Positions 1 through 6,551 are shown, numbered from the stretch's first letter. The stretch is 10,494 bases of DNA from Candidatus Omnitrophota bacterium (GCA_016206635.1 JACQRF010000137.1:1-10494), one strand, 5' to 3'. Notes: generated by a model not told the origin, from the sequence alone. Numbers and translations are program-made.

Positions 1-17
1 CCCCCCCCCCCCCCCCC
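1..17. repeat. Poly-C homopolymer at window edge
   Basis: Seventeen consecutive C bases open the window, followed by a further C-rich stretch to about base 30. The run ends 17 bases before the -35 box of the next gene. It could be a true homopolymer, possibly slippage-prone. It could also be an assembly-end artefact: poly-G read tails from two-colour sequencing chemistry appear as poly-C on the opposite strand. The sequence alone cannot decide. Confidence 0.9.
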
Positions 18-34
18 GCCCCCTCCCCGCCGTC

Positions 35-64
35 TTGACCGCGTCCGCTGCGATGGCGTAGAAT
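35..64 (+). promoter_or_regulatory. Sigma-70-type promoter of the lipoprotein gene
   Basis: The -35 box TTGACC (35-40) and the -10 box TAGAAT (59-64) each differ from consensus by one base and are separated by 18 bases. The predicted start is near base 71, giving a leader of about 15 bases that contains a GGGGGG run (75-80) five bases before the ATG at 86. That run is the best candidate ribosome-binding site. The call is by eye from consensus match and position. Confidence 0.75.
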
Positions 65-85
65 GCCGGCAACCGGGGGGACGTC

Positions 86-475
86 ATGCGACGACTGGGG
101 CTGTTGATCGGGTGGCTGACCGTCGCGCTGCTGGCGGCCGGCTGCCCGGCCGCGCCGTTCTTGTTGTTGGCCGGCGCCGGCGGGGTAGCCGGTTACGCCG
201 TCAGCAAAGATAAGGTTGAGTTGATGGTCGAGCAGCCGTACGCCAAGGTCTGGGGGGTGGCGCTCGAGGAGACGAAGCGCGCCGGGCTGCTGAAAGATCT
301 TCACGAGGACACGGGCCGGATCGAGGCGACGTATCAGGGGACCCACATCGTGGTCACCCTCGAGCGCGTGACGGAAACGTCGGTCAAGGTCGTCGTCAAG
401 GCGCGCAAACATTTGCTCCCCAAGATTGACGTCGCCCAGCGGCTGGCCACCCGCATGGCGCGGCGGCTGGGCTAG
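86..475 (+). CDS. DUF3568-like small lipoprotein
   Basis: This 129-residue protein is a predicted lipoprotein of unknown function. Residues 1-20 form a lipoprotein signal: MRR, a hydrophobic core, and the lipobox LAAGC with the lipidated cysteine at position 20. A small Gly/Ala-rich hydrophobic stretch follows (about 24-38). The globular part has the pattern of DUF3568 proteins: Y-x-K-V/A-W followed by a helix (51-66), 'GRIEATYQGTHIVVTLE' (77-93) and 'SVKVVVKARK' (99-108), an alternating alpha-beta layout. No catalytic motif is visible. It probably sits on the periplasmic face of the inner or outer membrane; residue +2 is Pro, not the Asp retention signal of enterobacteria. The ATG at 86 follows a promoter and a G-rich ribosome site. 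The gene converges on DUF151 with only 13 bases between the stop codons and no strong terminator hairpin. The lipoprotein assignment is firm; the family assignment is by pattern memory. Confidence 0.88.
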   Translation: MRRLGLLIGWLTVALLAAGCPAAPFLLLAGAGGVAGYAVSKDKVELMVEQPYAKVWGVALEETKRAGLLKDLHEDTGRIEATYQGTHIVVTLERVTETSVKVVVKARKHLLPKIDVAQRLATRMARRLG

Positions 476-488
476 GCCCCGTCCCGCG

Positions 489-1022
489 TCAGCTGGTCTT
501 CTCCCCTTCCCCTCCCTGCTGCAAGCCTTTGAAGAAATCCTCGGGCGTCATGGACTGGAGCTCCCGCTTGAATTTCTCCACCTCGGTGTCGGTGATCGGC
601 TTCATGATCACCGGGCACTTCTTCCACACTTTCTCATCAATGAAGATCGGGGCGTTCAGCCGGACGGCCAGCGCCATGGCGTCGGAGGGCCGCGCGTCCA
701 GGCGGTGCGACGCGCCGTCGGCCGTGAGCTCGATCGTCGCGTAGTACGTCCCGTCCTTCAGATCCACGATGACGATCCGGTCCACGGTGGCGCCCAGCGC
801 CTTGAGGGCGGTCGCCATCAGATCGTGGGTCATCGGGCGCGGGAGCTGTTCCCCCTGGAGCCTCAGGCTGATGGCGTTGCCTTCGCTGAGGCCGATCCAG
901 ATCGGGATCAGGCGCTGGCCGCCCACCTCCTCAAGGGTCACGACGTACTGCCCGAGCAGCGGGATGAGGACGAGCGAGAAGATGCGGGCCTCTTTGCCGG
1001 ACGCGTGATTGCGCGACGCCAT
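489..1022 (-). CDS. DUF151 / bifunctional nuclease (BFN) family protein
   Basis: This 177-residue protein belongs to the DUF151 family, whose best-known members were described as bifunctional nucleases with RNase and DNase activity; its role here is unknown. Diagnostic stretches are 'PIWIGLSEGNAISLRLQGE' (40-58), 'RPMTHDLMATALKALGA' (62-78), a strand 'IVIVDLKDGTYYATI' (83-97) and 'RLDARPSDAMALAVR' (107-121), followed by 'PIFIDEKV'. The C-terminal 35 residues are charged and helical. It has no signal peptide, so it is cytoplasmic. I chose the ATG at 1022 over an in-frame GTG at 1046 for two reasons. GAGGAG lies six bases upstream of the ATG (1029-1034). The promoter at 1050-1079 puts the transcription start near 1043, downstream of that GTG. 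The gene follows rlmD by 53 bases and has its own promoter. Confidence 0.93.
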   Translation of the reverse strand: MASRNHASGKEARIFSLVLIPLLGQYVVTLEEVGGQRLIPIWIGLSEGNAISLRLQGEQLPRPMTHDLMATALKALGATVDRIVIVDLKDGTYYATIELTADGASHRLDARPSDAMALAVRLNAPIFIDEKVWKKCPVIMKPITDTEVEKFKRELQSMTPEDFFKGLQQGGEGEKTS

Positions 1023-1028
1023 GGATGG

Positions 1029-1034
1029 CTCCTC
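1029..1034 (-). promoter_or_regulatory. Ribosome-binding site deciding the DUF151 start
   Basis: Read on the minus strand, GAGGAG lies six bases before the ATG at 1022. It supports that start over the longer GTG start at 1046, which lies upstream of the predicted transcription start. Confidence 0.8.
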
Positions 1035-1049
1035 GGATGATCTCACTCA

Positions 1050-1079
1050 ATTGTACCCGCTGGCGTCAACCCGTGTCAA
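1050..1079 (-). promoter_or_regulatory. Sigma-70-type promoter of the DUF151 gene
   Basis: On the minus strand there is a perfect -35 box TTGACA (1079-1074), an 18-base spacer and a -10 box TACAAT (1055-1050), one base off consensus. The -35 hexamer overlaps the TGA stop codon of rlmD (1078-1076), so the promoter begins inside the upstream gene's end. The predicted start is near 1043, giving a leader of about 21 bases with a ribosome site. A second TTGAC (TTGACG) lies inside the spacer, but too close to the -10 box to pair with it. Confidence 0.82.
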
Positions 1080-2545
1080 ACCGAGCGCTCGAGGGCGGCG
1101 AAGACTTCCATGTGGCCGGTCTGGGGGAAGAAATCGTAGAGCGAGAGCCGGGTCAGGCGAAAGCGCGGCTCCCGGTCGAGCAAGAGCTTGAGGTCGCGGG
1201 CCAGCGAGGCCGGGTTGCAGGAGAGGTAGAACAGCCGCGGCGGCTGCGCCTGCAGCAGCGGGCCGATCGCGTCGGGGTGGAGCCCGACGCGCGGCGGGTC
1301 CACGATGACCAGGTCGGGCGGCGGGCCCAGCCGGAACAGGCCCCGCTGCAAGAGCAGCTCTTCCACTTTGCCGCAGATGAAGGTGGCGTTGGCGACCCCG
1401 TGGCGCGCCGCGTTCGACGACGCCAGCGCGATGTTCTCGGGGTCGCTCTCGACGCCGTAGACCCGCTGGGCGCGCGGGGCGGTCAACAGGGCGATCACCC
1501 CAATCCCGCAATACAGATCGTACACCACCTCGCGGCCGGTGAGCGCGGCGGCCGCCAGCAACTCTTCGTAGAGCCGTTCCGCCTGGGTGAGATTCGGCTG
1601 CACGAAATTCATCGGCCGCACCTGCACCGTAAGCGGGCCGATCCGCTCGTCGGCCACCTCGCGGCCGATCAACGCCTCCGTGCGCTCCGGGTGCGCCACA
1701 TCGGACACCCGCGTCGAGACGCCCCACAGCACGGTCGCCACCCGCGGCACGGCGCGGGTCACCGCCTGCGCCACGCGCAGGACGGCGTCGCGGTCTCCCT
1801 CATTCGTGACGAGCAAGACGTGCGCCTGGCCGGAGGCCTGCGCCACCCGAATCACCATGTACCGCCAGAACCCGTCATGCCGCCGCGGGTGGTAGGCCGG
1901 CAGCCCGGAGGCATTGGCGGCGTCTTCCACCTGCTGCAAGACGTCGCTGGCTAACGCTGGGGCGATCCAACAATGCTCGAGCTTGACGATCTGCTGGAAG
2001 GATCCGCGCTGGTGCAACCCCATCACGATCCGCCCGCCGGCCACCTCGCCGAATGAAAACTCCATTTTGTTGCGGTAGTGCCACGGGTCCGTCATCGGAT
2101 GGACGGCCACCGGCGGGAGCGCGGTGAGGCCGCCGAGATGCTGGAGGGTTTCCACGAGCTGCGCGCGCTTCCACGCCACCTGGGTGGCGTATGCCACATG
2201 CTGGAGATCGCACCCGCCGCACGCGCCGAAGTGCCGGCAGGAGGGGGTGATCCGATGCGGCGAGGGGCGCTCCAGCTGGACGAGGCGGGCCTCCGCGTAG
2301 CGCGGCTTGACTTTCGTGATACAGATCTGCGCCCGGTCGCCGGGGAGGGCGTCTCGGACAAACACCGTCATCCCGTCATGCCGGGCGAGACCGCGGCCCA
2401 GCAGGGCCAGTTTCTCAATCTCGACCGACACCACCTGCCCGGCCCGCAATGGACGCGGGCGCGTGACGACCCCTCCCCCCTCGCCTGGGCAGCCGGCGGC
2501 GGGATCCGAACCGCCCGCCGGGCCGACGACCGGTGGCCGGGGCAC
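1076..2545 (-). CDS. rlmD: 23S rRNA (uracil-5-)-methyltransferase, RlmD/RumA family
   Basis: This 489-residue protein is a SAM-dependent RNA m5U methyltransferase. RumA/RlmD and relatives methylate C5 of a uridine in 23S rRNA; the exact target uridine cannot be read from sequence. Domains in order: a TRAM RNA-binding domain (about 34-92); an Fe-S cysteine set C103-x5-C109-x2-C112 plus C192; and a Rossmann methyltransferase domain with YDLYCGIG (342-349) for SAM, VIVDPPR (413-419), SCNP with the catalytic Cys at 443, and FPQTGHME (473-480) ending in the expected catalytic-base Glu. NFVQPN (313-318) is the family loop. All key residues are present. The first ~33 residues are Gly/Pro-rich and precede the TRAM domain. 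The GTG start at 2545 lies nine bases after the stop of the secreted-protein gene, with AAGG overlapping that TAA, so translation may be coupled. A TTG at 2449 would give a shorter form but lacks a well-placed ribosome site. Confidence 0.94.
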   Translation of the reverse strand: MPRPPVVGPAGGSDPAAGCPGEGGGVVTRPRPLRAGQVVSVEIEKLALLGRGLARHDGMTVFVRDALPGDRAQICITKVKPRYAEARLVQLERPSPHRITPSCRHFGACGGCDLQHVAYATQVAWKRAQLVETLQHLGGLTALPPVAVHPMTDPWHYRNKMEFSFGEVAGGRIVMGLHQRGSFQQIVKLEHCWIAPALASDVLQQVEDAANASGLPAYHPRRHDGFWRYMVIRVAQASGQAHVLLVTNEGDRDAVLRVAQAVTRAVPRVATVLWGVSTRVSDVAHPERTEALIGREVADERIGPLTVQVRPMNFVQPNLTQAERLYEELLAAAALTGREVVYDLYCGIGVIALLTAPRAQRVYGVESDPENIALASSNAARHGVANATFICGKVEELLLQRGLFRLGPPPDLVIVDPPRVGLHPDAIGPLLQAQPPRLFYLSCNPASLARDLKLLLDREPRFRLTRLSLYDFFPQTGHMEVFAALERSV

Positions 2546-2554
2546 TCAAGCGCC

Positions 2555-2971
2555 TTACTGGGTGGCGGCGGGCGCCGCGGGGGTCTGCGTGACGCTGACG
2601 GCCTGGACGTGACGCTTCCCGGTGGCCACGTCGTAGGTGTATTCCACGGTCGCCTGGTCGCCGGTCTTCAGCGACTCGACCGCCTTGGCCTCCGCCGTCA
2701 TCTCTTTCGTGACACCGTAGCGATCGCGGACGGTCACGCTGGGATGCTCCGCATCCTGCTGGTTCACCTGCACCACTTCCCCGGAAAACTTGATCACGAT
2801 CGGCTTGAGATCGGGCGCGGCCGGGGGGGCCACGGGCGCCGCTGGGGCCGCCGGGGTGGAGTCGGCCACCGCCGCCGTGGCGGGTGCTGCCGTCTCATCC
2901 GCCGACCATGCCATCGTCCCCCCGCTCATGACCACTGCCGCCATGACTGCCCACCACGCTGTCCTTCGCAT
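2555..2971 (-). CDS. Secreted Ala/Pro-rich hypothetical protein
   Basis: This 138-residue protein is of unrecognised function. Residues 1-24 look like a signal peptide: MRR, a hydrophobic core, and likely cleavage after AWSA before DETA. A low-complexity Ala/Pro/Thr linker follows (about 25-53), then a single small beta-rich domain (about 57-127) of alternating strands: 'PIVIKFSGEVVQVN', 'SVTVRDRYGVTKEM', 'DQATVEYTYD' and 'HVQAVSVTQ'. The strand order is reminiscent of a small OB-like barrel, but no family can be named. The tail is again Ala/Pro-rich. There are no mature-domain cysteines and no membrane anchor, so it is probably periplasmic. The ATG at 2971 has AGGAGG five bases upstream (2977-2982). 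It starts 33 bases after the PAP2 gene and ends 9 bases before rlmD, so the three are probably cotranscribed. Confidence 0.85.
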   Translation of the reverse strand: MRRTAWWAVMAAVVMSGGTMAWSADETAAPATAAVADSTPAAPAAPVAPPAAPDLKPIVIKFSGEVVQVNQQDAEHPSVTVRDRYGVTKEMTAEAKAVESLKTGDQATVEYTYDVATGKRHVQAVSVTQTPAAPAATQ

Positions 2972-2976
2972 GCGAT

Positions 2977-2982
2977 CCTCCT
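2977..2982 (-). promoter_or_regulatory. Ribosome-binding site of the secreted-protein gene
   Basis: A perfect AGGAGG on the minus strand, five bases before the ATG at 2971, fixes that start. It is the strongest Shine-Dalgarno site in the window and contrasts with the missing site at the PAP2 gene just upstream. Confidence 0.8.
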
Positions 2983-3004
2983 CTTGATCACCGTGTGTCG
3001 TCTC

Positions 3005-3514
3005 TCACCGTGTCCCGTCCCGCGTCCTGCAGAGGCCCACGGCGCCAAAGACCATGCCGACCCCGATCACCGCGCCGGCCAGACAATCGCTGGGATAGTG
3101 GACGCCCAACGCCACCCGGGACCAGGCGACCAACGCGGCCAGCGTCCACCAGGCCCCCCGCCAGCGGGGCCACCCCACGCTCAAAAAGGCGGCCAGCGCG
3201 AACGCGGCGGCCGCATGGCCCGACGGAAATGACCAGCCGGTCGCGGGCGCCAGATGGGGCACGACCTCCACCGGCCGGGGCCGATGCACGATCTCCTTCA
3301 GCACCTCCACGAGCGGCAGCGCCGCGAGCGCCCCAAGGCCGGCCGCCACCACGTCTCGGCGGCGCCGGCCCCACCAGAGACCGAGGAGCAGGGCGAGGCC
3401 CACCAGCCGGGGATCGCCGAGCCACGTCACACGCGCCATCCACGCGTGGAGGAACGGGTGCTGCCACTGACGGTGCATGGCGAGGAGGAGCTGGGTCTCC
3501 CAGGCGTTGGGCAC
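3005..3514 (-). CDS. PAP2-family membrane phosphatase
   Basis: This 169-residue integral membrane lipid phosphatase belongs to the PAP2/PgpB/BcrC group. All three signature motifs are present: K73-x6-R80-P81, P97-S98-G99-H100, and S132-R133-x5-H139-x3-D143. The two His and the Asp form the catalytic set that makes and breaks a phosphohistidine. Hydrophobic helices lie at about 36-48, 54-70, 100-114, 122-135 and 145-160. Members dephosphorylate undecaprenyl pyrophosphate, phosphatidylglycerol phosphate or lipid A; the substrate cannot be told here. The reading frame stays open far upstream, but that part is antisense to comF. The GTG at 3514 restores the usual N terminus ('NAWETQLL...') and lies just downstream of the promoter at 3524-3552. 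It has no Shine-Dalgarno site. An ATG at 3478 is the alternative start, but it would clip the first conserved helix. Confidence 0.87.
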   Translation of the reverse strand: MPNAWETQLLLAMHRQWQHPFLHAWMARVTWLGDPRLVGLALLLGLWWGRRRRDVVAAGLGALAALPLVEVLKEIVHRPRPVEVVPHLAPATGWSFPSGHAAAAFALAAFLSVGWPRWRGAWWTLAALVAWSRVALGVHYPSDCLAGAVIGVGMVFGAVGLCRTRDGTR

Positions 3515-3523
3515 GCTGGGATC

Positions 3524-3552
3524 ATTATAGGTGGGCGGCGCCAGAGGGTCAA
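3524..3552 (-). promoter_or_regulatory. Near-consensus promoter of the PAP2 gene
   Basis: On the minus strand TTGACC (3552-3547) and a perfect TATAAT (3529-3524) are separated by the ideal 17 bases. The predicted transcription start is the A at about 3517, leaving only about three bases before the GTG start at 3514. This promoter probably drives PAP2, the secreted protein and rlmD. Confidence 0.85.
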
Positions 3553-3595
3553 GCAACAGGTCAAGCTGGGGATGACCCACCGTTCCGGGGGCTGG

Positions 3596-3604
3596 TGATA
3601 TAAT
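3596..3604 (+). promoter_or_regulatory. Extended -10 promoter of comF-lptF-lptG
   Basis: TGATATAAT is a perfect extended -10 element: TGn followed by TATAAT at 3599-3604. No good -35 box is seen at 16-18 bases, which is typical of extended -10 promoters. Seven bases downstream of the hexamer is base 3611, the A of the comF ATG, so the transcript is predicted to be leaderless. The element lies 44 bases from the -35 box of the divergent PAP2 promoter. Confidence 0.75.
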
Positions 3605-3610
3605 GCCCCG

Positions 3611-4339
3611 ATGCAATTTGATGCCACGCGCCACGTTCATGACGTGATCGCCGGCCTCGTCAGTCTGGTCTTCCCCCCGCACTGCGCGCTCTGCCGGACG
3701 CCGGGGGACGATCCCCTCTGCCCCACCTGCCGCCAGCGGCTGCCGAGGCCCGCGCCGCCGTGGTGCGTCGGCTGCGGCCGCGCGCTGGCGGGGACCGGGC
3801 GGGAGGTCACGCGCTGCGCGGTGTGCCGAGACGCGGCGCCGCCGCTGGCGTGGGGGCGCGCCGCCTACTGCTATGAGGGCGCGGCCAGGGCGTGCGTCTG
3901 GCGGCTGAAATACCACGGGCGGCTGGAGCTCGTCCACCCGATGGCGGACCGCATGTTGGCCGCGGCGCGGCTGGCGCCCGCGTTCGCGTGCGAGGTGGTC
4001 ATCCCGGTGCCGCTGCACGCGGTCCGCGCCCGGGCGCGCGGCCTCAACCAGGCCGCGGCGCTCGCCGCGCCGATCGGGCGCGCGCTCGGCCGGCCGGTGC
4101 GCGCCGACGCGCTGATCCGGCGGCGCGCCACGGCGCCGCAATCGTCGCTGGACGTACGGCGACGGCGGCGGAACATGGCGGGGGCCTTCGCGGTGGCGCG
4201 GCCGGAGGGGGTGCGCGGTCGCCGGGTGCTGCTGGTGGATGATGTCGTGACGACCGGCGCGACCGCCCGGGCCTGCGCCCGCGCGCTGCGGCGCGCCGGG
4301 GCCGTTGAGGTCGGCGTCCTCGCCTTCGCGCACGGGTAA
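3611..4339 (+). CDS. comF: ComF family protein (phosphoribosyltransferase-like)
   Basis: This 242-residue cytoplasmic protein belongs to the ComF/GntX family. ComF is needed for DNA uptake in naturally competent bacteria, but the family is widespread and the biochemical role is unsettled. The N terminus holds four zinc-finger-like cysteine pairs: C25/C28, C37/C40, C52/C55 and C69/C72. The phosphoribosyltransferase domain follows: 'VIPVPLH' (130-136), RARGLNQ (141-147), a Q-x2-L...N-x2-GAF block (177-193), and the PRPP-binding loop VLLVDDVVTTGAT (206-218). All expected motifs are present at the usual length. The start is the ATG at 3611. It has no Shine-Dalgarno site but coincides with the predicted transcription start, so a leaderless message is likely. 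A GTG at 3644 is a weaker alternative. The stop lies three bases before the lptF ATG, so the gene heads an lptFG operon. Confidence 0.92.
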   Translation: MQFDATRHVHDVIAGLVSLVFPPHCALCRTPGDDPLCPTCRQRLPRPAPPWCVGCGRALAGTGREVTRCAVCRDAAPPLAWGRAAYCYEGAARACVWRLKYHGRLELVHPMADRMLAAARLAPAFACEVVIPVPLHAVRARARGLNQAAALAAPIGRALGRPVRADALIRRRATAPQSSLDVRRRRRNMAGAFAVARPEGVRGRRVLLVDDVVTTGATARACARALRRAGAVEVGVLAFAHG

Positions 4340-4342
4340 CCC

Positions 4343-5437
4343 ATGAGCCTCCTGCGCCGGTACATCCTCCGCGAGCTGTTGGGCCCGTGCCTGATGGCCT
4401 TCGCGATCTTCACATTCGTCCTGGTCACCGGCAACCTCGTGAAGCTGGCCGACCTGCTAGTGAATAAAGGGGTCCCGCTGTGGGACGTGCTGCGGCTCTT
4501 CAGCCTGCTGATCCCGTCGCTGCTGTCGCACACGGTGCCGATGGCGATCTTGACCGGGACGCTGCTGGCCTTCGGCCGGCTCTCCAGCGACCAGGAGATC
4601 ACGGCGATGCAGGCCTCCGGCGTGAGCCTGTGGTCGCTGGCGGTCCCGGTGGCGGCCGCCGGCGTCGTGGCGTCGCTGCTCTTGGTGTTCGTCAATGACC
4701 ATCTCGTGCCGACCAGCCGCTTCGCGACGCGCAAGGTGCTCGAGCAGATCGGGATCCGCAACCCGGCGGCGTACCTGGAGCCGGGCGTCTTCGTCAAGGA
4801 ATTCAGACCGTACGTCCTGTTCGTCTACCAGATGGACGGCAATCACCTGGCGAAGATCCGGATCTACGAGCCGATGGAGGGGCGGCCGACCCGGACGATC
4901 CTCGCCGAGCGGGGGGAGTTCCTCCCGATGCCGGATACCAAGCAGGTCCAGTTCCGGCTGTACCAAGGGACGTCGGATGAGCCGGACCCGCGCGACCCGG
5001 CCCGCTTCTACAAGCTGGAGTTCGCCAGCTATACGATGACGCTGAGCCTGGACACCGGGCGCGATCCGTCCAACCTCCGGAAGAAACCGAAAGATATGAC
5101 CTACCGCGAACTGCGGGGCGAGATCCGCGAGCTCGCCGCGCAAGGCATTGACCCGTCGCCGCTGGCCACCGAGGCGCATCGGCGGATGGCGACGGCGGGC
5201 TCGGGGTTGGCCTTCGTCCTCATCGGCATGCCGTTGGCGATCCGCACCCGCCGGGCGGAACGATCCATCGGCTACGCCCTCTCGCTGGCGCTGATCCTGG
5301 TCTACTACCTGCTGCTGCTGGGGGCGCAATCGCTGGCCGGTCAGGGGCTCGCGCCGGCCGGGCCGGTGCTGTGGCTGCCGAATCTCCTGACGGTCGCCGT
5401 CGGCCTGCTGCTGCTCCACCGCGCGGGGCGGCGGTAA
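4343..5437 (+). CDS. lptF: LptF/LptG family LPS export permease (first copy)
   Basis: This 364-residue YjgP/YjgQ-family inner-membrane permease is half of the LptB2FG ABC transporter that extracts lipopolysaccharide from the inner membrane. The topology is typical. Three N-terminal helices lie at about 15-36, 58-80 and 98-118, with 'SDQEITAMQASGVS' (82-95), the conserved cytoplasmic coupling region that contacts LptB. A periplasmic beta-jellyroll region spans about 120-275. Three C-terminal helices lie at about 284-300, 308-330 and 343-358. 'EAHRRMATAGSGLAFVLIG' (277-295) matches the family's R-x-A/P segment at the fifth part of the fold. It starts three bases after comF and ends in TAATG, sharing one base with the next gene, so translational coupling is likely. 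The F versus G labels rest on gene order only. LptB is not in the window. Confidence 0.92.
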   Translation: MSLLRRYILRELLGPCLMAFAIFTFVLVTGNLVKLADLLVNKGVPLWDVLRLFSLLIPSLLSHTVPMAILTGTLLAFGRLSSDQEITAMQASGVSLWSLAVPVAAAGVVASLLLVFVNDHLVPTSRFATRKVLEQIGIRNPAAYLEPGVFVKEFRPYVLFVYQMDGNHLAKIRIYEPMEGRPTRTILAERGEFLPMPDTKQVQFRLYQGTSDEPDPRDPARFYKLEFASYTMTLSLDTGRDPSNLRKKPKDMTYRELRGEIRELAAQGIDPSPLATEAHRRMATAGSGLAFVLIGMPLAIRTRRAERSIGYALSLALILVYYLLLLGAQSLAGQGLAPAGPVLWLPNLLTVAVGLLLLHRAGRR

Positions 5438-6540
5438 TGCGACTGCTGGATCGCTACGCGGTCCGCCGGCTGGCCGGCCCGCTCTGGTGGTGCCTGGCGC
5501 TCTTCCTGCTGCTGTACCTGGTCATTGACCTGTTCGGGCATCTCGAGGAATTCCTGCGGCTGCACGTGCCGGCGCTGGTGATCGCGTACTACTACGGGGC
5601 GATGCTGCCGATGATCTTCGTCCAGGTGGCCCCGTTCGCCATCCTGATGTCCGTCCTCTACACCGTCGGCAACCTCAACCGCCACCAGGAGCTCATCGCC
5701 ATGCGGGCCTCCGGCGTCAGCCCGTGGGCGATCATGCGGCCGCTCTTGTGCGCCGGGCTGTTGATGAGCGGGGGAGTCTTGCTGGTCAACGAGCGGCTGA
5801 TGCCGCAGGCCTCCGCGACGGTCCACGCCCTCTGGGATCAATACCTCGACCGGGCCGCGGAGCTGGCCAAACCGGAGTCGCAGCGGGTGCCGCGCTCGCT
5901 GGCGGTGTTCGGGGACAGCGGGCACACGTTGATCTACGCGCGGGTCTTCAGCCCGGAGACGAAGACGTTGGAGGACGTCGTCATCCTGGAGCACGGCCAG
6001 GATCTGAAGCTGCGCCGGAAAATCTCCGCGGCGCGCGCCGAGTGGACGCCCGCCGGCTGGCGGTTCTCCCACTGCACGGTGATTCGCTTCGACGCGCAGG
6101 GGCGGATCTTCGGCAAGGCGGTCACGTACGACCGCAAGATCATCCCGCTGGCGCAATCCCCCGACGGCCTGGTCCGCGCGGAGCGGCAGACGCAGGCGAT
6201 GTCATACCACGAGATGGCGGCGCACATCCAGCGGCTGGGCGGCCACGGCTCGGAGGCGACCCGCAAGCTCCGGGTGGAGCTGCATACGAAGCTGGCGTTC
6301 CCGTTCGCCAGCGTGGTGGTCGTGTTGTTCGCCGCGCCGCTGGCGGTGAATGCCACGCGCGGGGGGACGCTGCTGGGGATGGGGCTGGCCCTCGGGGCGG
6401 CGGTCGCCTTCTACGGCGTGCAGGCGGTGTGCGTCGCCGTCGGGAAGGGGGGCGGGCTGCCGCCGGTCCTCGCCGCCTGGGGGGCGAATCTCCTGTTCGG
6501 CGGGCTCGGCATCCGCCTCCTGCGCCGGCGGTTGGGGTAG
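5437..6540 (+). CDS. lptG: LptF/LptG family LPS export permease (second copy)
   Basis: This 367-residue YjgP/YjgQ-family permease is the partner of the preceding gene. N-terminal helices lie at about 14-33, 55-78 and 99-118, with the coupling stretch 'NRHQELIAMRASGVSPW' (81-97). A periplasmic beta-rich domain spans about 120-275. The hallmark 'RVELHTKLAFPFASVVVV' (279-296) opens the last three helices (about 286-303, 312-335 and 342-360). It ends in a cluster of arginines. The start is the ATG at 5437, overlapping the lptF TAA by one base (TAATG). An in-frame upstream start at 5371 would duplicate the lptF end and add residues that fit no family member. The two permeases share topology and the 'QE-x-x-A-M-x-ASGVS' coupling motif, as expected of a heterodimer. 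The gene ends 11 bases from the convergent 977-codon gene with no visible terminator. Confidence 0.92.
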   Translation: MRLLDRYAVRRLAGPLWWCLALFLLLYLVIDLFGHLEEFLRLHVPALVIAYYYGAMLPMIFVQVAPFAILMSVLYTVGNLNRHQELIAMRASGVSPWAIMRPLLCAGLLMSGGVLLVNERLMPQASATVHALWDQYLDRAAELAKPESQRVPRSLAVFGDSGHTLIYARVFSPETKTLEDVVILEHGQDLKLRRKISAARAEWTPAGWRFSHCTVIRFDAQGRIFGKAVTYDRKIIPLAQSPDGLVRAERQTQAMSYHEMAAHIQRLGGHGSEATRKLRVELHTKLAFPFASVVVVLFAAPLAVNATRGGTLLGMGLALGAAVAFYGVQAVCVAVGKGGGLPPVLAAWGANLLFGGLGIRLLRRRLG

Positions 6541-6551
6541 CGGCCGGCCTC

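Noticed and set aside
465..491. GGGC-TAG-GCCC hairpin at the end of the lipoprotein gene as a terminator
   Set aside because: The stem is only four base pairs and there is no T tract, so I do not call it.
1025..1954. A 309-codon plus-strand open frame antisense to rlmD
   Set aside because: rlmD has complete family motifs on the other strand. The antisense frame is rich in Arg, Gln, His and Gly with no recognisable domain.
3572..3577. ATGACC as a -35 box for comF
   Set aside because: The spacer to TATAAT would be 21 bases, too long; the extended -10 element explains the promoter better.
3515..4333. Long minus-strand extension of the PAP2 reading frame
   Set aside because: It is antisense to comF, is Arg/Ala/Pro-rich as GC-rich shadow frames are, and lies upstream of the PAP2 promoter.
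6541..6551. GGCCGGCC palindrome between convergent lptG and the exported-protein gene as a terminator
   Set aside because: It is an 8-base palindrome with no loop and no following T run; the 11-base gap leaves no room for a classical terminator.
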